A stretch of DNA of 64,000 nt from Allantophomopsis cytisporea (taxonomy: Eukaryota > Ascomycota > Leotiomycetes > Phacidiales > Phacidiaceae), in contig CP103021.1 of NCBI GenBank assembly GCA_024752435.1, forward strand, positions 1,178,001-1,242,000, in the 5' to 3' direction. Under the pieces are notes generated by a model that saw nothing but the letters and a program-made list of their open reading frames with translations, made no database searches and had not been told where the DNA came from. Position 1 is the first letter of the stretch. Each line of letters starts with the position of its first letter. Below, piece by piece: positions 53,926 through 64,000 of the stretch. Position numbers and translations under genes: made by a program.

Positions 53926-56900
53926 GTTTCAATGGAGATTTTCCTAATGTCTCTTGAATAAAAGGAAGACACAACAGGATCTGTAGAAGACTTTATAGTA
54001 TTTTGAAACTCCAACACTCTTATTATCCAGTATTCTTTAACGAAGTACGCCATAGTTTGTGCAAATACTGACTTCCTGTTCTAGGTCGGTCCTAATTAAG
54101 ATCTGATAATCTGATATGCAGTAGAAAAGCCATCTGGACTGAAGATGCCTATTTCATCCGAGTTTAATTCTGCCAAAATGATATTTTAGGCTAGCCCATT
54201 TTGCTAAAGAGACATGAGTACGACATGAATACGACATGAATACGGCATATTTAGAGGAGACGACTTGGAGAGTTATGTTTATTTGGAACGAAATCGGATC
54301 GCCAATATATATTTATAGTGTACCTTACAGAATGCGAACTGTAGGTAGGCTGTGTAAAGATAACGGCTAAATTGGAAATTACTAAACGAACTTCATATTA
54401 CATAGATAGTAAATAAAGTTGGAACTACGTTTCGCGAATATTATCTATTTGATATATGATAACGTGTGTCATAGCTCTGATACAGGTGCTGCTACTGTGG
54501 TTCTTAATCTGACGATTTATCTACTTTCTCGTCCATAAAACGCTATTTTGTTGCCTTTAAGCAGACACCAAAACTGAAGCTTCAATTAAACTTGAGATCC
54601 AGGATGATAGAATTTGCTCTTGGAAGGGACAAGGTCCATATCAATTTTTGGTCCCAAAGCTAAAATGAGAAATACTCTCGACAAGATGGTTGGGGCAAGT
54701 CAACTAGAAGATCAAAGAGAATAGTGAGGGGTTCTGGGTCTGTTCAAAAGAGAGAAGATACGCGAGATCTAGGTATACTTGTAAGATCTACTTAGCCTAT
54801 ATCGATAAGAATAATATCATTTAATCCGTCAATATTAACAAATCATACCTTGTGAATAGATAGAATTTCGCCTCGACTCTTGGCCTCATCATAACTCGGT
54901 GTCACAATAAAGCTGCTTTATTTCTGGTAAGTGGCGTCATGTATGGTTGTTCCATGGCACAAACGAGTCGTACCATGCTGAAAGAGAACCCCCCACACAG
55001 TACCATCAAATTCCGGGTTAATGTCCTCAATGCAACTGCAGGCATTACTTTTCGCTTTCACCTGGTAACGTGATACTAGAACCCTCGACAATAGTTGATG
55101 GTATTTATGATCACGTTCCGGAAGAGGTTCCGCAGTGCTCTTGATAGGTTACACTGCTGTTGCCCGTTCCCAAAAACGCCACCATCCTGACATTCGTTTA
55201 AGAATGAAGTGACTTTTATTGAGAGGTACAAAATAAGAGTACCTTCGTGGCCGCGTCGGAACTGCAGATAGAAAAACTTTCTACAGTGTATATTACAGTC
55301 AAATCCAAAAAGAAAAAAAGAAGAGAAGGAAAAAAAGAAGAGAAAAGACACAATCAGCGGGGTTGAATGGAAATCCACGTCATTCATCGTACTCACGACC
55401 ATCATATAGCCCTCCAAATGTCATGCGACTTCTGATATATCATGTAGAATAGATAAGAGTCTTATCTCTTCAAAGAATGTGAGTGCGATTCTGGCGGGAC
55501 TGGTAGAATGCATGACAGCGAGGCTGAGTTGGCGAAACTCGAGATTGACTTGAGTGTCCTTGATAGATACAACAAGCATCACAAGATACATCCCGCCTGC
55601 GCGATCGATCATAGATGGCTTATTATTCTCTTGGTAGAATTAGTAGCTCCTTCATCGCGTTTAACAGAGTTCGACGTCCTCCATTACCGAGATATTTTTA
55701 AGGGTATCAACCACGCAGAGACGATCGTCCGCACAACCTGGACTTTGCAAAGTTCGGTCAACTCTTGCCTGTCATAGGCAGTGTTTAGTCTTTGGAGACC
55801 TCCATGACGTATACCTAATCAGTGAACGTAGTCAATCGCGCCTGAAATTGTGTGCTCGAGGACCATGCGCAAAGTGGCATAGAAAGTAAGGTTGAAGGTG
55901 GACAGCTGCTGGTATAGACGAACGAAACTTACCAACGACCGGAGTATACAGAGTAATTTCAGAGTTCAGGGTTCAGAATCCTAAAATTTCTCCATGCGGA
56001 ATGGTATCGAACCACAGAGTGGCTCGAGTCAAGCATGGCAAGTTCTTTGTTTGAACCACAGATCTGGTAACCCGCGGGACTTTACGCAAAGTCCTCATTC
56101 TTCGCGCACTATGACAACCCAAATGCGGTTCAATGCAGACCCCAGATTGGATAGGGTAATCTAAGGTTCCGTTGCTTTCGTGCCTCGATCTTTCATTGTG
56201 TATCTTGTGAGATGATATCGCAAGGCTTCCTTGCCGATAAATCTTTCATGTTCCTGATCTACAAGAACCTCTTGAATTGTATGAGCTAAGAGATAACAGT
56301 TTAGAGTATCAGAAACCTGTGTTTTAATAAACTACTCTGTCTGTCATGGCTGCATACACTAGTCTTTTCTTGTAACAAGACCGGGCTATATGGTGCCTTG
56401 AACTCAAGATTTCTCCACTTCATGGATTAGTTTCAACAGCCACCAAGTTAACATGTTGTATGGTTCCTCGACATCCTTGCAGCCTCGAAAGACAATCATG
56501 TGGGATATCACCACTGTTTAATCTGGCTATCAAAGGACAGTCAGCTGCGATTCGGTCATGAATGCAATTTCTTCATTTTATTGTCATAGGCCTTCGGGTC
56601 TGGCTACAATTATGCCTCCAGAATTTCTAGAATATTAGCCACTATGTCCACTTGGAGCAAGTGGAGCGAAGTCAGGATCCGATGATACGAACTTCAAACA
56701 TTCGTCACATGTCAAATCTATTTTGTTGGGCGTTTTGCTTAAGAAACGCTATAACTGATCCGCACTATGATATAAGGGTCAGATCCCATTCAATATGTAT
56801 TTCTAATTTCATAAAGACTTATTTCATCTTCCCGCATAATTACCGTGAATATGAATTCTCAGGTTACCAAACTGATAGATAGGCAGTAGCTCTTCTATTA

Positions 56901-56971
56901 ATCTTGAGAAACATTTGTCAGACTCATACCGCTACCACTTAGACACATCTATACTTTCTATCTCTTTCATC
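53926..56971. other. 3-kb gene-free region with homopurine tract
   Basis: No credible gene. AT-rich to about 54900. A 42-nt uninterrupted purine run at 55307-55348 is listed separately. An 89-codon frame at 55508-55777 (+) is intact but has no domain or splice support. Short direct repeats of GAACCACAGA occur near 56010 and 56055. Confidence 0.5.
55307..55348 (+). repeat. Homopurine A/G tract, 42 nt
   Basis: An uninterrupted run of A and G built from AAAAAGA, GAAGAG and GGAAAA units. It is low-complexity sequence. Confidence 0.7.
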
Positions 56972-57995
56972 ATGTCTTCTGCAACAGCTGCTGAAGCGTG
57001 GGTCAAAGTTGCCGACGCTGTTGAAAGAAGGAAGATACAGAATCGCAATGCTCAGCGGAAATATAGTAAGTATTCTGAAACCGACGTTTACATTACCTTG
57101 CTAATCTGTTGGAGGGAGTAATCTTAAGAAGAGAATAGAGGAACTGGAGCGAAATGGAGCCTTCATCGCCTTCGCGAATGAAACAAAATCATATAGTCCA
57201 TTATCTTCCCGCGAAGTTAATCACTTGATATCGGAACAAAATATGCAAACTCTCAACAATATACTTAACAGCCGCGAATTTCAAGGTCCAGTCCAGCTCC
57301 AGTCAATGAACAAACCTCTTAAGTTAAATTCTCTGCCTCTGCCCACAGTGACAGAAAGCGCAACATCGAAAGCCAAATCTCTACCTAGTCCATCCCGAAC
57401 AACACCTTGTGACCATGGAAATTATGTTGATGTGCAGGATCATGAATTCGTAGGGTTTAACACACAAGGCCTGTCCAACATTCCTTCTTCAAAATCATGG
57501 GGTGGTGATCAAAACATGCCTTTCTTAGGTGGCGCATCCGATGCATCGATGGGGTTCAATACCAACTTATTTGAGGCGGAGAACACGATGAATGGGAATG
57601 ATGATGTAATAATCGAGACAACAACAACATTGAGTCCCAGAAGCGAGACAACCGAGGAATCTCAGCTCTCAGCAGAAGCTCGATACAGCTCTGCTCATAC
57701 ATCGGTGTCCCCTGTGGAATCTTCGGCCCTCCGACAGAACAACATCAATACCGAACGGGATCTAAGAAAAGAGTCAGTCGAGGAATCAAATATTCGCGGT
57801 CGCACACCTCTCCACTTGGCAGCCGCGCGCGGTTACCTACAGATTGTGCACCTATTAATGTGCAAGGGAATCGATGTTGATGTAAAGGATGATCAAGGTT
57901 GGACTGCACTGCATCTTGCGGTCGAGAGAGGACATCAAGATATTGTAAAGGTCTTACTTGATGCAGGAGCGAGTCTACACGACAAAAGCTGCTGA
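56972..57995 (+). CDS. bANK transcription factor (basic region plus ankyrin repeats, ToxE-like)
   Basis: Exons 56972-57065 and 57115-57995 encode 324 residues. The first exon ends inside a fungal bZIP basic region. Splicing at GGAG acceptor 57114 gives ERRKIQNRNAQRKYRSNLKK followed by RIEELERNG, the continuous DNA-binding helix. No leucine zipper follows. The middle is Ser/Thr/Asn-rich. Two ankyrin repeats end the protein (GRTPLHLAAARGYLQIVHLL and GWTALHLAVERGHQDIVKVL). A bZIP basic region without a zipper plus C-terminal ankyrins defines the bANK family, whose founder ToxE activates a secondary-metabolite cluster in Cochliobolus. By analogy it may regulate the nearby P450/acyltransferase genes. 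It has fewer ankyrin repeats than I recall for ToxE and stops right after the second (LHDKSC), so truncation is possible. Confidence 0.85.
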
Positions 57996-60148
57996 GTAAT
58001 GTTGGATGTGGGGATCAATTTGGCAAAAATGATATCATTATTGGAGTTGATATGTTGGATCTGCGGGAAAAGTCGCTATGATAATCCTTCCTATCGGCAC
58101 TTGGATTTTTGAGGATACAATAGACATGAATGCACAATTTCCAACGTACAGTCTAGTACAATGATCAAGCGATGTTTATGTTAAACTGCCTTGGTAAATA
58201 CAACGGCTGGTATGCCTCAAAGATCCTATAAAGTCGAATAGAACAGAACGTTCTAATGATTTGGTTTGCTCGAATTAAATCTTGTTCAAAGTCTGGAATT
58301 TGCAGATATTGCCCCAAGCTTTTCGATTTACGCTCCTAATAAAATCTTCTAACTGCCGGACATCAAGCCGCTCTACCATTTTCAAATTGTTCTCTGTTGC
58401 ATGCAATCTTATCTGCTTCTTATCTGCTTCGAGAAGACAAGACCTCAAATATCAGCCTCGAAATTTCGGAGTCTACCCGAGCGTTCTTAATATGTTTCAC
58501 TTGTAGGTGGTCACAAATATTCGTACGACGATGATTTGCACGTGCTGTGCCACCTGTCCATCTTATTTAAGAAATTTCAGCGTCCAGCTGAATCCGATGC
58601 ATACATCTAAGCTACAGTTGTGCGTCTGCGTTTCCGCGGAATATGTACACAACCCCTGATGCAACCTCAATACAGACATGAACATTTGGTGACCAGAGTC
58701 GACAATCGTCATGATGAGAGGCGAAAAAGATGACCCATTTCTACTCCCTCCATCCATCCATATGTACATCGACATGAAGATCTATTTATGGTTTCAAACA
58801 CCAAGGCAACCGAAAAGAGCATCTTTAGGTTTAGAGTAGCGAAACTCAATTTCAGCCCCTTCGTATCAAACACCCCAGTCAAACTCTGATGATATGCCAT
58901 CATGGACTTTTTCAAGTCTTGCGGAGTCCTGTGTACCTTTTATATTCAAATTTAAACTTTGTACATACATTTAATATATAGGACCAAACAATCAACCACT
59001 AGCACTGTCCCCAAAGGGGATAGTCAAGTCCGTTCAAAATTTATTCCAAGAACCCATACCCATCAGTTTGGAGTATCGAAGACAAAGATCGGCATAGTTC
59101 CATTTAATAATACCTGCTACTTCCAGGATATAGATCGGTTTTTGACTTATCAAGATACGATGGAAGGCTTATTATGTGGGGAATGTGGGTCAGAATCATC
59201 GAATGGAGGTATGCGTGCGAGCTGTTGAAGCTACTTCTGCAGCATTATTGCAGGTTTATCTCAATAAACCACGAGCGGCTCATGTGCTGAGACTGATCTC
59301 ACCCGGGTAATATTTCAGATCGAATGCGTCTAGATGGCTTGAAGATAGTCGTAGTGCCAAAGGTTGTCACGACTTCACCTCATCGCTTTGGAGATGAGAC
59401 AGCAACTACAGGGCTCATCAGCTTCTTTGTGTATGTTTAGCACACAAGGTTACGAGCAAGATCTGGCTATTAACTAGGAACAGTGAAATTTCCAGATATT
59501 ATTGCCCGTTTTTCTCTTGCTATTGGGGGTCACTAGCATGTTGTTTCTCAACATACACCAACTATACTCATTAGGGCATGTGTAATATTTGCGAGTTAAA
59601 TCCAAGCTTGAGATTTTTTGATAGCGTGTGAGGGAGTTGACCTATCCGTGCGATACAAGCTGCATAGGTTTCTAAAATACTTGTATTATAAATTCAAGCT
59701 CATCCTAGCAAATCATTTGAGCAGAGTCTACATGTATACTCATACCTAACCTGTCAAGTAGCAAGACTGTCGCAATATATCCACCCTTGGTTATTCTTAG
59801 CAGTTCACCAAGAGTTTAGAGTGTATAGATTAGCGTAATGTGCATGTAATCTCTTGTATACACTTTGCTTCTAGGATTGTACCTATCCTGCTCCACCATG
59901 CTACCTTCCTTTCTACTTCTTCAGTTTCCGCACATCTATGGCCTTCATGCACATATCCAATAATCTGTCTTCAATCATTTGCGAAAGTCAGGCTATGAGG
60001 AAACAAGAACTCGGGCCGGGAAGATGCTGCAGATCTTCTAACATGTTTGACTTCAAGTTATCGGGCTTGACTTGGGTATTGGTCCAGGCTGCTGATTGAT
60101 GGCAGCAGGAATTCGCAACTTTCCGATGTGGGCCTGTCGTGCCTTTGG
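57996..60148. other. 2.2-kb gene-free region
   Basis: No recognisable gene. Small frames at 58282-58506, 58709-58915 and 58959-59228 have no domains. The sequence is AT-rich without obvious repeats. The right end is the 3' flank of the NAD kinase gene. Confidence 0.5.
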
Positions 60149-61484
60149 TCAGGCTTCCTCTCCGAATGGATAGTTGAATTTCAAGAGCCCATTAAGTCCA
60201 CCAACCCAACCATCATCCTCTCCCCTACCAGATTTTGCAACCCTCATTACACAAGGTACGCCACCTTGCCAGTTATGATCTTTGCCTCTAACATCTTCCC
60301 CTTCTACCCTAATTTCCATACCAACGCCGATACCACGACTTCTCCGTTTTCCATCTACGCTGACCTCAATTTCTCGGCCTCTGTTCTTTGCACTCAACCG
60401 CAATTTGATGGGTGTATTCGCAGGGAGTACAAGAGGTCTGAAGCTCAAACTTCGAGGGCAAATTGGTGTGAGCAACAGACTGCTGACAAGAGGGTGGATG
60501 ATACTTCCTCCACTGGAAAGACTATAAGCAGTGCTTCCAGTGGGAGTGGAAACTATCATCCCATCAGCAACAGCCTCAGTCAAGAATCGTCCTCCAACAG
60601 AAACTTCTATAATTGCTAGATGAGCCTCCTTGCCTCGGTGAATGATGACTTCGTTCATGGCGTGGACGTCATGTCCTGCGGACTCCTCTGGGTCGTCTCC
60701 AAGTACCCTGTTTCCATGGGCATCGAATACACCCACCTTCAGTCGACTTCTGAGCAAAACCTTTGACGACCTCTGAGATCCCATTGATTTCCCTCGTATT
60801 GACGACCAACCAGTGATTGTCTCTACTTCATCTGTTCCTGTACTTGCGTCCTGGAATAGAGGCGATGTTCTATTCGCTCTAGAGCCTGACATGTATACCT
60901 CCCGAAATGCCCGCTTATACTCCGAGAATTTCCACTCCCCCAGGAAACCAAGAGTACCCATGCTGAAGGAAAGTATAGGAGGCACTTGAGGTACAGTCGA
61001 AAAAAGAGAAGAAGCGTGCAATATCGTACCGTCACCTCCAAGAGTCGTTGCCATATCGACTTTTCCGGGAATTTCGGAGGCCACGGAGCTGGTATATATG
61101 GGGAATGGGAACTTCGATTCGACCTCTTCTGCAACATGGGGTTCGAATATCAAGGAAACATTCTCGTAATCGGAGTGTATGTGTTTTGCGTATGCGATTA
61201 TCGATTCGGTCGCTTCAGGCGAGTGATTCTTCTTGATCATCAGGATGTTTCTTGGCGGTGACGGCCATTTTAACGATAGTAAGTCGCTATCATTGCTTTC
61301 TACTCATAGTCAGCAACTTTCCATATATAACGTGCATTAGTTATAAACCTTCATATGTAGGAATGATCCTGTCTGACAATTGTGATACATCCCTTATTTC
61401 CCGCTTCCTCGCTGTGCAAGAAAAGCATCGATGAGCCTTGAGGCTTGTCGAGCTCCTCAAAGATATCCTAAATGCTCGATTCAT
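60149..61484 (-). CDS. POS5: NAD(H) kinase, mitochondrial type (Pos5-like)
   Basis: Exons 61349-61484 and 60149-61299 encode 428 residues. The N-terminus MNRAFRISLRSSTSLKAHRC followed by FSCTARKREIR is basic and free of acidic residues, a typical mitochondrial presequence. The kinase domain has GGDGT (about residue 130, TLGGDGTILHAS), NEVIIHRG, and the NAD-binding STPTGSTAYSLSSGGSIIHP. It makes NADP(H) from NAD(H) and ATP. The presequence favours the mitochondrial NADH kinase Pos5 rather than cytosolic Utr1/Yef1. The intron acceptor is a tandem GAG-TAG. I used TAG, joining TYEESNDSDLLSLKW; using GAG would add one Val. Confidence 0.9.
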
Positions 61485-62173
61485 TGTCGTTGGCGAATGA
61501 GTTTGCGAATGAGGTATGCGAATGCAGGTATTACTCCGAGGGCACTTTAGCCGTGCAGGGAATTCGGGCAGAGAGATCTTCGCACAACAACATTCTGTCC
61601 TTGAACTCTTCAAAACCTCATGCCTAGCTGTTATGTTGTGATCTCCAAACTAACACAACTCTGGTCAACAAGATGAAGCTATTCTCGATTGCGCAGATTA
61701 AGTTCGCGAACACGACTCGCGACTTTAGCCTGCTACCTGCACAGTGACAAAGTGCACGGGTCCGAGCTTTGACCGCCGCTACATCATAGTAATCATAGCA
61801 CTTGTACTGGATTCGGCGGCATCAGAGTCTCCCGAGCAGCATCAGCATTAATGCCTAATCAACCAGCGCACGATGAACAAGACCTAATGATTATGTCTTG
61901 TGATGATACTTGTGTGGTTTTCTGACATCCCAGATGGTAGAGCTCTGAATAACTGTGCACAAAGTCGACATCAACATTTCCCTGTCATCCGGTAGGTGGG
62001 CACGCGATCGATCTTTCTATCAGAGACAGCGGGTTCACATCGTCGACTCCTACATAGCTTACCTCCGGAGCACCGGCCATAACCAGCACTGGCCCGCTTT
62101 TACAACTATTTCATAAGCACATGTTAATCGTGAACCTGCAAAGATCCTCTGCACAGCTTCTTAGAGCATCAAC
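61485..62173. promoter_or_regulatory. Divergent promoter region, NAD kinase / acyltransferase
   Basis: About 690 nt between divergent start codons. No specific site was assigned. Confidence 0.5.
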
Positions 62174-63599
62174 ATGTCGAAGCCAGAGCTCAAGCACCGC
62201 CAGCGAACGATACCTGCACCAGTACCTGACTTTGGTGGAGGTATAAGGGAGCAGGGTGCGATTGGTAACGAAGACCATCCTGCTGGAGATATCAAGCATG
62301 GAGGGCATATACAATTATTGCGTCTTGCGCTGTTTGCAAGCTACTTCTGGGCTTGCTGCTTCAGGTGAGAAGAATTCCCATGGTTATAGTTGGACTTCGC
62401 TGATAGTACATAGCATTTGCGCAACACAATTCTTAGGATCGCCTCTTTACTTTATCAATCGAGATATGTACTACGCCTACATGGCTTTGACGAAAGAATC
62501 ATTTGGCTTACTGATTACAACAATGACCCAGTGGTGGAGCCCCACGGTGATGCGGATAAATGGCGATGAGAGTGTTAGGGGCCAGTTACGAAAGTTACCT
62601 GATGGCAGACTTGAGTGTGACTTTCCCGAGAGAATTGTCATGATTGCAAACCACCAGGTATGGGTTTATGCCCTTCCACATCAAATGCATGCTGATATTT
62701 GTTAGCTCTATTCTGACTGGCTGTACCTTTGGTGGATCGGATATGCCAACAAGCAACCTATGCATGGTCATATTTATATAATTCTCAAAGAATCTCTGAA
62801 ATATGTACCAATTATTGGCCCCGGAATGATGTTCTTTGGGTTCATCTTCATGTCTCGTAAGATGGAAAAGGACAAGCCGAGATTGGCACATCGACTTGGA
62901 CAGCTGAAGACACGACATTCAGGCCCAAAATCCGGACCGCAAAGTCTTGATCCTATGTGGCTTCTGATTTTTCCTGAGGGCACAAATTTGTCTGATAACG
63001 GGAGAGCTAAAAGCGCAAAGTGGGCAGAAAAGATTGGGGTTCCAGACATGCAACACCAGCTCCTACCAAGAAGCACTGGTACATATTTCTGTCTGAATGA
63101 GCTGAAGGGCACGGTTGATTGGGTCTATGATTGTACTCTAGCATATGAGGGTGTCCCGTAAGTTTTCATCATATTCCTCGAAAATAATGGTACTTATTCA
63201 AGTAGGCGTGGCCAATTTGGTCAGGACATTTTTACCCTTAGATCAACCTACTTCGAGGGTCGTCCGCCAAAATCCGTCAACATGTACTGGCGTCGCTTCG
63301 CAGTATCCTCTATCCCACTTGATAGCCCCGAAGAGTTCGATCTCTGGGTGCGGGAGCGTTGGTACGAAAAAGATGCCTTGATGGAAGAATATATTGCAAA
63401 AGGCCGGTTTCCATCATCTGATGCAGGTGAGGGTAAGATTGAAGATGGAGGCTTCATAGAAACAGAAGTAAGGCCTGCTCACTGGTGGGAATTTACAAGA
63501 ATCTTTATGGTTTTGGCAGCATTTGGGATGGTGGCCAATCTTTGTGCCAAGGTTTATAACGCGGCGTTTTATGGAAATACCAAAGGGTGGACAGGTTGA
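62174..63599 (+). CDS. Lysophospholipid acyltransferase (AGPAT / PlsC family)
   Basis: Four exons (62174-62364, 62414-62657, 62706-63157, 63206-63599) encode 426 residues. The PlsC motifs are NHQLYSDW (the NHx4D catalytic pair, His144 and Asp149, formed across intron 2) and FPEGTNLS (about residue 233). Membrane helices are seen at about 49-80, at 175-190 (VPIIGPGMMFFGFIFM) and near the C-terminus (FMVLAAFGMVANLCAKV). The arrangement matches the AGPAT3/4/5 and LCLAT1 branch, with yeast relatives Cst26/Psi1 and YDR018c, which acylate lysophosphatidic acid or lysophosphatidylinositol in the ER. The exact lysolipid cannot be told from sequence. Alternative starts do not change the domain. Confidence 0.92.
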
Positions 63600-64000
63600 T
63601 TAGATATCGAGGCAAACTCTGGATGGCGATCATGATTTGCATTTGGGCATTATGGATGGAATATATGAAGCACGGGTTTCGTATTAGCATTGAAAGAGCT
63701 CAAACAATATCGAACTCAGTGGTGGAAACTTAGGAAAAGAGCTAGTACATTTCAAGGTTGTTGTCATTAATTAGTCCTAGAAGCGCTACTTAGTCGTACG
63801 GTTCCAAAAAGAATGTCAGAGGTCAAAGAGCTAGCCGCTCATGTAATGCTATCCTCTCCAACCTACTTGTTTTCCACAGCAGATGTGCTTAATTAGATTA
63901 TAGATCCATCTCTGGTTAATATATCACCCACATCCTTAGCGTTGAAAGTCTTCATTGATGACCGAAATATACCCTCTCCCCTATCCTCGTTCCTGATGTA
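63600..64000. other. 3' flank of the acyltransferase gene to window edge
   Basis: About 400 nt of AT-rich sequence. No gene was recognised. Confidence 0.5.

Noticed and set aside
55508..55777. 89-codon plus-strand frame as a gene
   Set aside because: No homology, no signal peptide and no intron evidence; the opposite strand is also open over part of it.
60128..60619. 163-codon plus-strand frame
   Set aside because: Entirely antisense to the NAD kinase catalytic domain, which has clear motifs.

Overview
The window is eukaryotic nuclear DNA from a filamentous ascomycete (Pezizomycotina). The genes carry many short introns of about 45-60 nt with GTRNGT donors, CTRAY branch sites and YAG acceptors. 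The gene set also fits: xylan-degrading CAZymes, a cytochrome P450 next to a BAHD-type acyltransferase, a bZIP/ankyrin (bANK) transcription factor and a fungal Frizzled-like 7TM receptor. My guess is Leotiomycetes (Botrytis/Sclerotinia relatives). That rests on overall character and would need a phylogeny of SAC3, LSG1 or RPS13.

Layout. 0-9 kb is accessory: the start of a GT8 glycosyltransferase running off the left edge, a secreted GH10 xylanase with a Ser/Thr-rich tail, an AT-rich tract with a possible transposase relic, a membrane-anchored type-B carboxylesterase, and a three-exon gene for a 65-residue secreted peptide that is easily missed. 9.8-27.2 kb is a dense housekeeping block: SIS1-type DnaJ, DRG1/RBG1 GTPase, CWC2, SPO12, LSG1, LTV1, SAC3 and CBF5. 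Translation and ribosome or RNA biogenesis dominate it (DRG1, LSG1, LTV1, CBF5, with RPS13 at 37.6 kb). DRG1/CWC2 and LSG1/LTV1 are divergent pairs.

27.2-37.6 kb is gene-poor; its one clear gene is the Frizzled-like 7TM receptor. 37.6-44.1 kb returns to conserved genes: RPS13, the Dpy-30-domain COMPASS subunit SDC1 divergent from the nuclease FAN1, and a GT90 (CAP10-like) glycosyltransferase. 45.2-58 kb is accessory again: cytochrome P450, BAHD-type acyltransferase, a polytopic membrane protein, a secreted GH43 glycosidase and a bANK regulator. The P450, acyltransferase, membrane protein and regulator could be a small metabolic cluster without a backbone synthase. 60-64 kb holds a divergent pair: a mitochondrial-type NAD(H) kinase and an AGPAT-family acyltransferase.

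Gene models with introns were assembled by hand from splice consensus, reading frame and family motifs. Exon coordinates are given in each entry. No tRNA, rRNA, CRISPR or intact transposon was recognised.
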